A DNA stretch of 64,000 nt from Pantoea coffeiphila (GTDB taxonomy: Bacteria > Pseudomonadota > Gammaproteobacteria > Enterobacterales > Enterobacteriaceae). The first letter of the stretch is position 1, and every line of letters begins with the position of its first letter. The position numbers and the translations under genes are program-made. The notes beneath the pieces are model-generated. The model saw only the letters and a program-made list of their open reading frames with translations, had not been told where the DNA came from and ran no database searches. This document shows positions 37,549-49,752 of this stretch, in pieces. Location: positions 620,001 through 684,000 of the forward strand of contig NZ_JAFBFW010000003.1 in the NCBI RefSeq assembly GCF_016909495.1. Reading direction: 5' to 3'.

Positions 37549-37878
37549 TTATTCGAACTTCGCACCAGTACGTTCAGTAATGCGACCTTGCTCAAGTAAT
37601 GCCTGTTCAATGGTCTGCTGCAGCATGCGAATACGCTGCTCCATGTTAGACGCATAGTCACGTGTTTTGACTTTTTCCTGCGCCAGTTCATGGCAAATAT
37701 TCAGTGCCGCGATAAATACCAGCTGCTCTGTATTTGTGACTCTAGTGCGAACTTTTAAGTCTTGCAACCGTTGATTAAGGTCTTCGGCAGCCAGATTCAG
37801 CGCATCTTGCTGTTCGGGCGGACAATTTACTCTTAATGAACGGCCAAAAATTTGAAGATCTACCGGTTGTGCAGACAT
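37549..37878 (-). CDS. zapA: Cell division protein ZapA
   Basis: A 109-residue FtsZ-associated protein that bundles FtsZ filaments. It has an N-terminal globular part ([15 protein letters not shown]) and a C-terminal coiled coil ([19 protein letters not shown]). ATG 37878 follows an AGGAAGG ribosome-binding site and matches the family start; the in-frame 37947 start is too long. It is divergent from ygfB, and the ssrS gene lies 42 bases downstream. Confidence 0.95.
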   Translation of the reverse strand: MSAQPVDLQIFGRSLRVNCPPEQQDALNLAAEDLNQRLQDLKVRTRVTNTEQLVFIAALNICHELAQEKVKTRDYASNMEQRIRMLQQTIEQALLEQGRITERTGAKFE

Positions 37879-38050
37879 GCCACCTTCCTGACTGAATACT
37901 GCGCCCGCAAATACCCTTACCACGCAATGGGTCGGGAGGGGCGACACTATAAACTACCCCTGAGAGAAACAACAACCCCTTTAATGGAATCCTTGAGGTA
38001 CCTGGTGGTAGCATAACACGAACTTATTCAGCCAACGATGACGAAAACGA

Positions 38051-38629
38051 ATGTCACTATCTAACGTAATGCCGGGATACAACACTCTGGCTTCAGCACT
38101 TACACAGCAGGGCGTGGGTATGACCCCTGCCGAAATGCACGGTCTGATCAGCGGTCTGCTCTGCGGCGGTAACCAGGACAGCAGCTGGCAGGCGCTGGTT
38201 CATGACCTGACTAACGAAGGCATGGCTTTCTCCCAGTCCCTGTCGCTGCCGTTGCAGGAGCTGCATCAGGCCATTGGCGATTCTCTGGAAGATGACGGCT
38301 TTATGTTCCAGCTTTATCTGCCGGACGATGAGGATATTACCGTATTCGATCGCGCCGACGCGCTGGCGGGATGGGTCAACCATTTCCTGCTGGGGCTGGG
38401 CGTGACTCAGCCTAAGCTGGACAAAGTGAAGGGTGAAACCGGCGAGGCCATCGACGATCTGCGTACCATCGCTCAGTTGGGCTACGACGAAGATGAAGAT
38501 CAGGACGAGCTGGAGCAGTCTCTGGAAGAGGTGATCGAGTACGTGCGCGTTGCCGCGCTGCTGTGCCACGATACCTTTACCCGATCGTCACCGACCAACG
38601 TGGTCGTGCAAAAGCCAACACTGCATTAA
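38051..38629 (+). CDS. ygfB: YgfB/YecA family protein (UPF0149)
   Basis: A 192-residue acidic, all-helical protein, equal in length to E. coli YgfB. The N-terminal motif [16 protein letters not shown] and the [10 protein letters not shown] segment define the family. Function is not established in enterobacteria. In Pseudomonas a homologue affects beta-lactamase regulation, which may not transfer. It leads the ygfB-pepP-ubiH-ubiI operon, 56 bases ahead of pepP. Confidence 0.93.
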   Translation: MSLSNVMPGYNTLASALTQQGVGMTPAEMHGLISGLLCGGNQDSSWQALVHDLTNEGMAFSQSLSLPLQELHQAIGDSLEDDGFMFQLYLPDDEDITVFDRADALAGWVNHFLLGLGVTQPKLDKVKGETGEAIDDLRTIAQLGYDEDEDQDELEQSLEEVIEYVRVAALLCHDTFTRSSPTNVVVQKPTLH

Positions 38630-38685
38630 GCAAAAGTGTGCCCTGAAGGCTTGCAAGCGGTGAATCCGTAACTTAAGGAGAGCAA

Positions 38686-40002
38686 ATGACCCAGCAGGAA
38701 TTTTTACGCCGTCGCCAGGCGCTGTTAGCGAAAATGGCCCCCGGCAGTGCGGCGCTGATTTTTGCCGCGCCGGAAGTGACGCGCAGTAATGACAGCGAAT
38801 ACCCCTACCGGCAAAACAGTGATTTCTGGTATTTCACCGGATTTAACGAGCCGGAAGCGGTATTGATCCTGATTAAAAGCAACGAGAGCCATAACCACAG
38901 CGTGCTGTTTAACCGCGTGCGCGATCTCACCGCTGAGATCTGGTTTGGTCGTCGTCTGGGTCAGGATGCGGCACCGCAGGCGCTCTCTGTGGATCGTGCG
39001 CTGCCGTGGGGCGAGATGGGCGAACAGCTTCATCTGCTGCTTAACGGACTCGATGTGGTGTACCACGCGCAGGGCCAGTATGCTCAGATGGATGAAATCG
39101 TCTTTAGCGCCCTTGAGAAACTGCGTCGCGGTTCGCGGCAGAATCTTTCCGCTCCGGCAACGCTGACCGACTGGCGGCCGTGGGTACATGAAATGCGCCT
39201 GATTAAATCGGCTGAAGAGCAGGCGGTGCTGCGCGAGGCCGGTCGCATCAGCGCGCTGGCTCATACCCGTGCAATGGAGCAGTCACGCCCCGGGATGTAC
39301 GAATACCAGCTGGAAGGCGAAATTCATCATGAGTTCAATCGCCACGGCGCACGCTTCCCGTCCTACAACACCATCGTTGGAGCCGGAGAAAACGGCTGCA
39401 TCCTGCACTACACCGAAAACGAAAGTCAGATGCGCGAAGGTCAGCTGGTGCTGATTGATGCGGGCTGTGAATATCAGGGCTACGCCGGTGATATCACCCG
39501 CACCTTCCCGGTTGGCGGTAAATTTACCGCACCGCAGCGCGAGATATATGACATCGTGCTGGCTTCGCTGTATAAGGCGCTGGCGCTGTATCGCCCCGGC
39601 ACCAGCATTCGTGAAGTGACAGCGGAAGTGGTGTCGATCATGGTCAGTGGGCTGGTGGAGTTGGGCATTCTGCACGGTGACGTTGATACGCTGATTGCCG
39701 AACAGGCGCATCGCCCGTTCTTTATGCACGGCCTCAGCCACTGGCTGGGTCTGGACGTGCATGACGTCGGCCATTACGGCGTGGACCGCGATCGGCCTCT
39801 CGAACCGGGGATGGTGCTGACCATCGAACCGGGTCTGTATATCGCACCGGATGCCGATGTCCCCGTTCAGTATCGCGGTATCGGCATTCGTATTGAGGAT
39901 GACATCATTATCACCGTGGACGGCAACGAAAATCTGACCGATACGGTGGTAAAAGATGCCGATGAAATTGAAGCACTGATGGCGGCAGCGAAGCAGCAAT
40001 GA
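38686..40002 (+). CDS. pepP: Xaa-Pro aminopeptidase P
   Basis: A 438-residue dinuclear-manganese peptidase that removes N-terminal residues preceding proline. The metal ligands are visible: LIDAGCEYQGYAGDITRTFP (two aspartates), HGLSHWLGLDVHD (histidine), LTIEPGLYI and GIRIEDD (glutamates). The N-terminal AMP_N domain begins TQQEFLRRRQALL. A good AAGGAG precedes the ATG. The final four bases overlap the ubiH start (ATGA), coupling translation. Confidence 0.97.
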   Translation: MTQQEFLRRRQALLAKMAPGSAALIFAAPEVTRSNDSEYPYRQNSDFWYFTGFNEPEAVLILIKSNESHNHSVLFNRVRDLTAEIWFGRRLGQDAAPQALSVDRALPWGEMGEQLHLLLNGLDVVYHAQGQYAQMDEIVFSALEKLRRGSRQNLSAPATLTDWRPWVHEMRLIKSAEEQAVLREAGRISALAHTRAMEQSRPGMYEYQLEGEIHHEFNRHGARFPSYNTIVGAGENGCILHYTENESQMREGQLVLIDAGCEYQGYAGDITRTFPVGGKFTAPQREIYDIVLASLYKALALYRPGTSIREVTAEVVSIMVSGLVELGILHGDVDTLIAEQAHRPFFMHGLSHWLGLDVHDVGHYGVDRDRPLEPGMVLTIEPGLYIAPDADVPVQYRGIGIRIEDDIIITVDGNENLTDTVVKDADEIEALMAAAKQQ

Positions 40003-41177
40003 GCATAATAATTGCAGGGGGAGGAATGGCCGGCGCAACGCTGGCTCTGGCGATCTCCCATCTGACACAGGGACAGCTGGCGGTGACGCTGGTTGAAGCC
40101 AGGGAACCTGAAAGCCGGGCGCATCCCGGTTTCGACGGGCGGGCGATTGCGCTGGCGGAAGGCACCAGTCAGCAGCTGGCGGCAATCAATTTATGGTCGG
40201 CGCTGGAGTCCTGCGCCACGCCGATTACCCACGTTCACGTCAGCGATCGTGGTCATGCCACTTTCGTTTCGCTGGATGCCGCTGATTTTGGCGTTCCCGC
40301 GCTGGGCCACGTGGTGGAACTGCACGACGTCGGGCAGCGGCTGTTTGCCCGACTGAAGCAGGCACCCGGCATCACGCTGCGCTGCCCGAATACCGTGGCG
40401 GACGTCGAACGAAGCCAGCAGCAGGTCAGCGTAACCCTGGACAGCGGTGAAGTGCTGAATGCGGACCTGCTGGTGGCGGCAGACGGGACGCGTTCAAAGG
40501 TCGCGGCGGCCTGCGGGATGCAGTGGAGCAGCGATGATTACCAGCAGGTGGCGGTGATTGCCAATGTCGCTACCCAGCTACCGCACGGCGGGCAGGCTTT
40601 CGAGCGCTTTACCGAGCACGGACCGCTGGCGCTGCTGCCGATGTCGGGCGGGCGCAGTTCTTTGGTCTGGTGTCATCCGCTGGCACAGAAAAGCGCAGTT
40701 GACGGCTGGAGCGACGATCGCTTTCTCAGCGAACTACAGCGTGCCTTCGGCTGGCGTCTTGGGCGATTCACTCAGGTGGGTCAGCGCCACAGCTATCCGC
40801 TCCAGCTGCAAACCGCTGCGCAGCATATTTCTCATCGCCTTGCGCTGGTGGGTAATGCTGCCCAGACGCTGCATCCGATTGCCGGACAGGGGTTCAATCT
40901 GGGAATTCGCGACGTAATGTCGCTGGCCGAAACGGTGGCCGCCGCCTGGCGCAGCGGGCAGGGCGTAGGCGAATACGCTACCCTGCATCACTATCAGCAG
41001 CGCCGTCAGCCGGACGTTGAGGCCACGATTGGCGTGACAGATGGTCTGGTTCGGCTGTTTGCCAATCGCTATCTGCCTTTAACGGTGGGGCGCAACCTGG
41101 GGCTGCTGGCAATGGATCATCTGCCGCCGTTACGTAATTTGCTGGCCGAGCGCACGTTAGGCTGGGTTAAGCGTTGA
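39999..41177 (+). CDS. ubiH: 2-octaprenyl-6-methoxyphenol hydroxylase
   Basis: A 392-residue FAD monooxygenase of ubiquinone synthesis, hydroxylating the ring at C1. It begins with the dinucleotide-binding motif IIIAGGGMAGATLALAI; the second FAD motif is NAAQTLHPIAGQGFNLGIRD near residue 285. It is translationally coupled to pepP by a 4-base overlap and followed after 13 bases by ubiI. Its sequence is typical, with no missing motifs. Confidence 0.95.
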   Translation: MSIIIAGGGMAGATLALAISHLTQGQLAVTLVEAREPESRAHPGFDGRAIALAEGTSQQLAAINLWSALESCATPITHVHVSDRGHATFVSLDAADFGVPALGHVVELHDVGQRLFARLKQAPGITLRCPNTVADVERSQQQVSVTLDSGEVLNADLLVAADGTRSKVAAACGMQWSSDDYQQVAVIANVATQLPHGGQAFERFTEHGPLALLPMSGGRSSLVWCHPLAQKSAVDGWSDDRFLSELQRAFGWRLGRFTQVGQRHSYPLQLQTAAQHISHRLALVGNAAQTLHPIAGQGFNLGIRDVMSLAETVAAAWRSGQGVGEYATLHHYQQRRQPDVEATIGVTDGLVRLFANRYLPLTVGRNLGLLAMDHLPPLRNLLAERTLGWVKR

Positions 41178-41190
41178 GGAGAAAGCTGTA

Positions 41191-42393
41191 ATGCAAACAT
41201 TTGATGTCATCGTTGCCGGTGGCGGTATGGTCGGTCTTGCGGTGGCCTGTGGCCTGCAGGGGAGCGGCCTGCGCGTGGCGGTGCTTGAGCGCGAAGCGCC
41301 GGTTGCCGCTGCGGCAGATGCGCCCCATGCGCTGCGCGTTTCGGCGATTAACGCCGCCAGCGAGAGGTTGCTGCAGCATCTTGGCGTCTGGAGCACGATC
41401 CTTGCCACGCGTGCCAGCGCCTATCACGGCATGGAAGTCTGGGATCGCGACAGCTTTGGTCATATCGCCTTTGACGATGAGCAGCAGGGGCTGTCGCATC
41501 TGGGGCACATTATTGAAAACCGGGTGATCCACCAGGCGCTGTGGCAGCGGGCTGAGAGCCTGAGCGATATCACCCTGATTTCCCCGGCTGAACTGCAACA
41601 GGTTGCTTTTGGCGACAACGAAGCGTTTGTCACGCTGAAAGACGGCAGCATGATGACCGCTCGTCTGCTGGTGGCCGCCGATGGCGCGAACTCGTGGCTG
41701 CGGAACAAAGCGGATATCCCGCTCACCTTCTGGGATTATGAGCATCATGCGCTGGTGGCCAATATCCGCACCGAAAAACCGCATGATGCGGTGGCCCGGC
41801 AGGTATTCCACGGCGAAGGTATTCTGGCCTTCCTGCCGCTGAGCGATCCGCATCTTTGTTCTATTGTCTGGTCTTTACCGCCGCAGGAAGCCACTCGTCT
41901 GCAATCAATGCCGGAAGAGGTATTCAACCAGCAGCTGTCGGTGCATTTTGATCTGCGTCTGGGGCTGTGCGAGCTGGAAAGCGATCGTCAGGTCTTCCCG
42001 CTGATGGGGCGCTTTGCGCGCAGTTTTGCCGCGCACCGTCTGGCGCTGGTGGGCGATGCTGCCCACACTATCCATCCGCTGGCGGGCCAGGGGGTGAATC
42101 TTGGCTTTATGGATGCGGCGGAGTTGATTGGTGAGATCCGGCGCCTGCATCAGCAGGGTCGGGATATTGGTGAGCATCTGTATCTGCGTCGTTACGAGCG
42201 CAGCCGCAAACATAGCGCGGCGCTGATGCTGGCCAGCATGCAGGGTTTCCGCGAGCTGTTTAACGGTGATAATCCGGCGAAGAAGCTGCTGCGTGATGTC
42301 GGGCTGGCGCTGGCGGATAAACTGCCGGGCGTGAAGCCGAAGCTGCTGAAGCAGGCGATGGGGCTGCATGATTTACCCGAGTGGTTGCGTTAA
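41191..42393 (+). CDS. ubiI: FAD-dependent 2-octaprenylphenol hydroxylase
   Basis: A 400-residue FAD monooxygenase (formerly VisC) that hydroxylates C5 of the ubiquinone precursor. FAD motifs are VIVAGGGMVGLAVACGL at residues 5-21 and LVGDAAHTIHPLAGQGVNLGF near residue 285. It forms an operon with ubiH and pepP. Its stop codon lies inside a 27-bp direct repeat shared with 42729-42755, just before structured repeat A3. No classical terminator is visible immediately downstream. Confidence 0.95.
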   Translation: MQTFDVIVAGGGMVGLAVACGLQGSGLRVAVLEREAPVAAAADAPHALRVSAINAASERLLQHLGVWSTILATRASAYHGMEVWDRDSFGHIAFDDEQQGLSHLGHIIENRVIHQALWQRAESLSDITLISPAELQQVAFGDNEAFVTLKDGSMMTARLLVAADGANSWLRNKADIPLTFWDYEHHALVANIRTEKPHDAVARQVFHGEGILAFLPLSDPHLCSIVWSLPPQEATRLQSMPEEVFNQQLSVHFDLRLGLCELESDRQVFPLMGRFARSFAAHRLALVGDAAHTIHPLAGQGVNLGFMDAAELIGEIRRLHQQGRDIGEHLYLRRYERSRKHSAALMLASMQGFRELFNGDNPAKKLLRDVGLALADKLPGVKPKLLKQAMGLHDLPEWLR

Positions 42394-42417
42394 TGGGTAG
42401 AGGCTCTGGTTAGTTCC
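42391..42417 (+). repeat. Direct repeat, left copy (at ubiI stop)
   Basis: A 27-base segment starting with the ubiI stop codon (TAATGGGTAGAGGCTCTGG...) that recurs at 42729-42755 with two substitutions. The two copies bracket repeat A3 and are 338 bases apart. Confidence 0.9.
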
Positions 42418-42488
42418 GATTCTGGTATGGAGCTGAATTTTGTGTGGGGGGGTTAACCGTGTTGTTTTCTGGATGCGGTGAGCACGCT

Positions 42489-42683
42489 AACCGGCGGCTC
42501 CCTCGCCCGAGCGTCCTCGCGCCGCGCTTTGCGCGATGCCTTTACTTCACTCGTCAGCCTTCGTACCGGTGCAGACGGGGCGTCCTGCCCCGGCTGCCCC
42601 TTTCGCCAGCGTCCTGCTGGCTCATACGAGCTTCCTCATTCCGTTCAGCGCTGCGGATTGCCCGTTCAAGGGAGCCGCCGGTT
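42489..42683 (+). repeat. Structured intergenic repeat A3 (family A)
   Basis: A 195-bp element. Its outer arms, AACCGGCGGCTCCCT at 42489-42503 and AGGGAGCCGCCGGTT at 42669-42683, pair perfectly over 15 bp. P2 is CGCGC-TTT-GCGCG (42523-42535), where an A-T pair of A1 is replaced by G-C. P3 is GCAG, then CGGGGC-GTCCT-GCCCCG, then CTGC (42571-42597). P4 is GCCAGC-GTCCT-GCTGGC (42605-42621). Same core order as A1, different arms. Confidence 0.87.
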
Positions 42684-42728
42684 CGCTTAGTCACTTCTGC
42701 GTCGCCTGAAAAGTCTGGTGTTTTCGTA

Positions 42729-42755
42729 TAATGGGTTGAGACTCTGGTTAGTTCC
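42729..42755 (+). repeat. Direct repeat, right copy
   Basis: Second copy of the 27-base segment at 42391-42417, differing at two positions. It lies between A3 and A4. Confidence 0.9.
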
Positions 42756-42810
42756 AACGGGGTAACTTCGTTTTATTCCTGATGAAAAAGCCAGCACATA
42801 GCCGGAAAGA

Positions 42811-43013
42811 TGACCCACCGCAGGGCCAGACGGGCAATCCGCAGCGCTGAGGTGGAGGCATCAGGCCAGGAGACGCCAGCAGGGAAGCTGGCGTCAGGCG
42901 GGGTCGGTACATGGATGTATCGTCTCCGCCGGTCCGGGAGGCCGGATGCCGTAGCCGAAGGCACCACGCGAAGCGTGGCGCGAGGACCGACCGGCAGGCG
43001 CAGCGGCGGGTCA
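42811..43013 (-). repeat. Structured intergenic repeat A4 (family A, inverted)
   Basis: A 203-bp element opposite in orientation to A3. Outer arms begin TGACCCACCGC at 42811 and end GCGGCGGGTCA at 43013; they pair at about 19 of 25 positions. P3 is GGCGGGG (42897-42903) with CTCCGCC (42924-42930), continued by CGGTAC-ATGGAT-GTATCG (42905-42922). The core is nearly identical to A2, but P3 and the arms differ while still pairing. Confidence 0.85.
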
Positions 43014-43527
43014 GCGATCGTATAATTGGCAGCGCATCAAAATCAATCCCATGTGATACCCGCAACTAACTCAGCCCTAATTGTCCGTTGTTTTCCAGTT
43101 ACTTTTTCCTCGTTTTAACGTCCCTTGCACCAATGGTGCACCCGCCGCCCCATCATTGTGCTTCGTTTGAATTATTCTAATTTAACGCTCGCAATCGCAT
43201 TACTTTTAATAATGCGATAAGAAAATTCCCGGAGTCGTTTTTTATACATCGAATGCGGAATCTTTGCGATTCATCTGCGTTAAAGGTTGTTTATTGTTGT
43301 TTTTGTATGCATTTATTCAATTAAGTAGCGATTGATACTGGTGGTGAGTGCGGGGGCTTTATTGCCGAACTGTGATTTCGACCCCTTTTAACTTATGGTT
43401 AATTGCCATTTTCGGTGGTAACTTCAAAGCCAAGATAACGTTTGCGTCAGGCCGCTAACGAGCGGTAAACGGGCGCGTCAATCACCCTGCATCCACAAGG
43501 ATGGCGGACAGACAGCACAGGAAGACT
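43014..43527 (+). promoter_or_regulatory. gcvTHP upstream region
   Basis: About 510 bases of AT-rich sequence leading to gcvT. It contains the palindrome TGCACCAATGGTGCA (43126-43140) and a CTAAT element at 43177-43181, the core of GcvA sites. E. coli gcvTHP is controlled by GcvA, GcvR, Lrp and PurR over a long upstream region, which this resembles in length and composition. No coding frame is convincing here. Confidence 0.5.
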
Positions 43528-44625
43528 ATGACTCAGCAAACCCCGTTGTTCGAACAGCATCAAGCCTGCGGTGCGCGTATGGTGGACTTTCACGGTTGGA
43601 TGATGCCGCTGCATTACGGTTCGCAGATTGATGAGCATCATGCGGTACGTACCGATGCCGGAATGTTCGACGTGTCGCATATGACCATTGTCGATCTGCA
43701 CGGTGCCCGTACGCGGGAATTTCTGCGCTATCTGCTGGCGAACGACGTGGCCAAGCTGACTCAGCCGGGCAAAGCGCTTTACACCGGCATGCTGAATGCC
43801 TCCGCTGGCGTGATTGACGATCTGATTGTTTACTTTATGCGCGAAGACTTCTTCCGCCTGGTGGTGAACTCCGCCACTCGTGAAAAGGATCTGGCGTGGA
43901 TCTCTGAACACGCGGCACCTTACGGCATCGAAATCCACGAACGTGATGATTTAGCGCTGGTCGCAGTGCAGGGCCCGAATGCCCAGCAGAAAGCGCAGAC
44001 GCTTTTTGATGATACTCAGCGCGCGGCGGTCAGCGGCATGAAGCCGTTCTTTGGCGTGCAGGCGGGCGATCTGTTTATCGCCACCACCGGCTACACCGGC
44101 GAAGCGGGCTATGAAATTGCCTTGCCGTCTGACCAGGTCGTGTCGTTCTGGCAGCGGCTGCTGGCGGCAGGCGTCAAGCCCGCAGGCCTCGGCGCGCGCG
44201 ATACGCTCCGACTGGAAGCGGGTATGAATCTGTACGGTCAGGAGATGGATGAAAGCGTCTCTCCACTGGCGGCCAATATGGGCTGGACCATTGCCTGGGA
44301 ACCTGCCGACCGGGAGTTTATTGGCCGTGAAGCGCTGGAATCCCAGCGCAAAACCGGCACCGAGCAGCTGGTTGGACTGGTGATGACCGAGAAAGGCGTG
44401 CTGCGCAATGAACTGCCGGTGCGCTTCACCGACGCTGACGGTAACCTGCGTGAAGGCATTATCACCAGCGGATCGTTCTCCCCAACGCTGGGCTACAGCA
44501 TCGCGCTGGCACGCGTTACTGCCGGAATCGGTGAACAGGCTATTGTACAAATTCGCAACCGCGAAGTGCCGGTGCAGGTCACTAAACCTGTTTTTGTCCG
44601 CGCCGGTAAACCGGTAACAAAATAA
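43528..44625 (+). CDS. gcvT: Glycine cleavage system T protein (aminomethyltransferase)
   Basis: A 365-residue tetrahydrofolate-dependent enzyme. It moves the methylene group from the aminomethyl-lipoyl H protein to tetrahydrofolate and releases ammonia. The N-terminal [20 protein letters not shown] and the folate-site residues around [19 protein letters not shown] are typical. ATG 43528 is preceded by AGGAAG and matches the family start; the upstream ATG 43501 would add nine residues. First gene of gcvTHP. Confidence 0.97.
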   Translation: MTQQTPLFEQHQACGARMVDFHGWMMPLHYGSQIDEHHAVRTDAGMFDVSHMTIVDLHGARTREFLRYLLANDVAKLTQPGKALYTGMLNASAGVIDDLIVYFMREDFFRLVVNSATREKDLAWISEHAAPYGIEIHERDDLALVAVQGPNAQQKAQTLFDDTQRAAVSGMKPFFGVQAGDLFIATTGYTGEAGYEIALPSDQVVSFWQRLLAAGVKPAGLGARDTLRLEAGMNLYGQEMDESVSPLAANMGWTIAWEPADREFIGREALESQRKTGTEQLVGLVMTEKGVLRNELPVRFTDADGNLREGIITSGSFSPTLGYSIALARVTAGIGEQAIVQIRNREVPVQVTKPVFVRAGKPVTK

Positions 44626-44720
44626 ATCTGAATCTACCCGTCCTGTCCGTGCCGGGCAGGGGCTGCAAACGCACCCGCGGCATGAGCGTTTAACGGAATT
44701 ATCTTTTTTGGAGAATGTCG

Positions 44721-45107
44721 ATGAGCAATGTACCAACCGATCTGAATTATCGTGACAGCCATGAATGGGTGCGCAAAGAAGCCGATGGCAGCTACACCGT
44801 AGGCATCACCGAACACGCTCAGGAACTGCTCGGTGACATGGTGTTTGTTGACCTGCCGGAAGTTGGGAATACCTATGCCCAGGGCGACGACTGTGCGGTA
44901 GCGGAGTCCGTTAAGGCGGCGTCCGATATCTATGCGCCACTGAGTGGCGAAATCATTGCAGTTAACAGCGAGCTGGAGTCCTCTCCGGAGCTGGTTAACA
45001 GCGATCCTTACAGCTATGGCTGGCTGTTCAAAATCAAAGCCAGCAATGAGTCCGAACTGAATGATTTGCTCAGCGCCGCCGACTACCAGGCGTCTATCGA
45101 AGAGTAA
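44721..45107 (+). CDS. gcvH: Glycine cleavage system H protein
   Basis: A 128-residue lipoylated carrier protein that shuttles the aminomethyl group between the P, T and L proteins. The lipoylated lysine is K65 in [13 protein letters not shown] 44721 lies 7 bases after GGAG; the ATG at 44715 is too close to that site. It follows gcvT after 95 bases and precedes gcvP. Confidence 0.97.
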   Translation: MSNVPTDLNYRDSHEWVRKEADGSYTVGITEHAQELLGDMVFVDLPEVGNTYAQGDDCAVAESVKAASDIYAPLSGEIIAVNSELESSPELVNSDPYSYGWLFKIKASNESELNDLLSAADYQASIEE

Positions 45108-45121
45108 TGCCTTAACCGGTC

Positions 45122-45181
45122 GCGGCGAGGGCGTAACGATTTCCGCCTTCGCCGCTGACGATGCCGGTGAGCTATCACCGG
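45122..45181 (+). other. Two hairpins between gcvH and gcvP
   Basis: GCGGCGAGGGCG (45122-45133) pairs with CGCCTTCGCCGC (45144-45155) over 12 bp with one wobble, and CCGGTGA (45164-45170) pairs with TCACCGG (45175-45181). There is no T tract, so these are more likely mRNA-stabilising or processing structures than terminators. Confidence 0.6.
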
Positions 45182-45224
45182 TAACCCTTTTGTCGCACTA
45201 AGCCCGAAGCAGGATTTACCGCTC

Positions 45225-48098
<2,874 letters not shown>

Positions 48099-48124
48099 GG
48101 CTGATGGCCTGATGTGATAGCCTT

Positions 48125-48156
48125 AAGGGACGACGCTGAGTCGTCCCTTTTGCTTT
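48125..48156 (+). terminator. gcvTHP terminator
   Basis: AAGGGACGA (48125-48133) pairs with TCGTCCCTT (48141-48149), followed by TTGCTTT. It lies between gcvP and ygfF, so the SDR gene is largely separate from the glycine cleavage operon, although read-through is possible. Confidence 0.85.
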
Positions 48157-48167
48157 CTGGAGGTTCA

Positions 48168-48911
48168 ATGAATATCGCTCTGGTTACCGGCGGTGGTCGT
48201 GGAATTGGCCGCTCAACTTCTTTGCTGCTTGCCACTCTGGGCTGGACCGTCGCGGTTAATTACGCCCGGCGGGCAGATGCCGCCGAAGAGGTGGTGGAAC
48301 AGATTACCGGGCAGGGCGGCAGTGCGTTTGCCATCCAGGCCGATGTGTCTGATGAAGCGCAGGTGATGGCGATGTTTGCTGAAATCGATCGCCATCCGGG
48401 TCAACTGACTGCGCTGGTCAACAATGCGGGGATACTGTTTCAGCAGGCGACGTTGGAACAGCTGACGGCGGAGCGTATCAACCGGGTATTTGCCACTAAT
48501 GTGACCGGCAGCTTCATCTGCTGTCGCGAAGCCGTTAAACGTATGGCTTTTCATCACGGCGGTAAGGGGGGAGGGATTGTTAACGTCTCTTCTGCCGCGG
48601 CTCGCACGGGCTCACCGGGAGAATATGTTGATTACGCGGCCTCAAAAGGCGCGATGGATACGCTGACCAAAGGTTTGTCTCTTGAGGTGGCGGCGCAGGG
48701 TATTCGGGTGAACGGCGTGCGTCCGGGGTTTATCTACACGGAGATGCACGCCGATGGCGGCGAGCCGGGCCGCGTAGATCGCGTGGCGCCGGGCATTCCG
48801 ATGCAGCGTGGCGGCCAGCCGGAAGAGATCGCCCGTATTATCGCCTGGCTGCTGAGCAACGATTCGTCCTACGTGACCGGGACGATTGTTGATGCCGCAG
48901 GGGGCCGATAA
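48168..48911 (+). CDS. ygfF: SDR family NAD(P)-dependent oxidoreductase
   Basis: A 247-residue short-chain dehydrogenase/reductase. The cofactor motif TGGGRGIGRS lies near the N-terminus, NNAG in the middle, and the catalytic Ser and YxxxK in SSAAARTGSPGEYVDYAASK. The substrate is unknown. ATG 48168 is preceded by GGAGG at 4 bases; an upstream start at 48114 would place residues in the gcvP terminator. The location after gcvP and the length match E. coli YgfF. Confidence 0.88.
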   Translation: MNIALVTGGGRGIGRSTSLLLATLGWTVAVNYARRADAAEEVVEQITGQGGSAFAIQADVSDEAQVMAMFAEIDRHPGQLTALVNNAGILFQQATLEQLTAERINRVFATNVTGSFICCREAVKRMAFHHGGKGGGIVNVSSAAARTGSPGEYVDYAASKGAMDTLTKGLSLEVAAQGIRVNGVRPGFIYTEMHADGGEPGRVDRVAPGIPMQRGGQPEEIARIIAWLLSNDSSYVTGTIVDAAGGR

Positions 48912-48935
48912 AGACGGGCAATCCCGCGCCGGTTA

Positions 48936-49544
48936 CTACAGCAGCCAGCCTCTGGCGTGGGCATTATCCAGGTGATGTTGCAGATGGTTCCACAGTTCCG
49001 GCCACTGCTCTGCCAGCTTCACGTTGCGCGCTTTTACCTGCTCAAGACGGATGCCGTTTTCTTTCCAGCTCTGTCCTTCATTGTGCAGGTTGAGCATAAT
49101 CGGCAGCGCGCGGTCGAGCATGTTAGCAAAGCGCGATTCGGCAGTGTCCCCGTCTTCATATTCGTTCCACAGCGCGCGGAACTGCTGACTCTGCGCGGCG
49201 GGCAGCAGGCCGAAAATGCGCTCGGCGGCGGCCATTTCCTGTTCCTGCACGGCTTCGCGCGCGGCAAGGTCATACACCAGTACGTCCCCGGCATCGATTT
49301 CCACCACATCATGCACCAGCGCCAGCTGGACGGCGTGCTGCACGTTAATGGTTTCGGTGGCAAAAGGTGCCAGGCTCATGGCGGCCATCGCCAGATGCCA
49401 GCTGTGCTCGGCGGAGTTCTCCTGCCGCGCATTGTCGAGCAGCCGGGTGCGGCGCTCAACGCTTTTAAGCTTGTCCAATTCCATTAAAAACTGCACGACT
49501 TCGGTCATCGCACCGAAATCTAAGGCTGCTACCCTGTCAGACAT
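48936..49544 (-). CDS. HD domain phosphohydrolase
   Basis: A 202-residue protein of the HD superfamily, close to the HDDC2/YGK1-type 5'-deoxynucleotidases. The metal ligands are H47 (SAEHSWH), H78-D79 (LALVHDVVEID) and a later aspartate (NMLDRALP). The probable reaction is removal of phosphate from a deoxynucleoside monophosphate, but the substrate is inferred from the family. An alternative start is at 49508. It lies between ygfF and trhA, where E. coli carries bglA. No operon partner. Confidence 0.8.
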   Translation of the reverse strand: MSDRVAALDFGAMTEVVQFLMELDKLKSVERRTRLLDNARQENSAEHSWHLAMAAMSLAPFATETINVQHAVQLALVHDVVEIDAGDVLVYDLAAREAVQEQEMAAAERIFGLLPAAQSQQFRALWNEYEDGDTAESRFANMLDRALPIMLNLHNEGQSWKENGIRLEQVKARNVKLAEQWPELWNHLQHHLDNAHARGWLL

Positions 49545-49752
49545 AATGACTCGCTTATTCTCTGATAAAAGTTCACGGATAGTTTAAGGGAAACGTTTGC
49601 CTGGCACACGGGAGAATGTGTGTTACATGGTTTCACAGAATTTTTTAAGCTTACATGTGTACTCTGAAATTATTCTCAGCTAGGCTGGTGATGATTTATC
49701 GACCACGGCTTTTGCTGGCCGCATGATGATTAATAAGAGAGAACTCACTGAT

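Noticed and set aside
43126-43140. NtrC binding site
   Set aside because: NtrC sites have TGCAC-N7-GTGCA, whereas this palindrome has five bases between the half-sites. Listed only as an unassigned palindrome.
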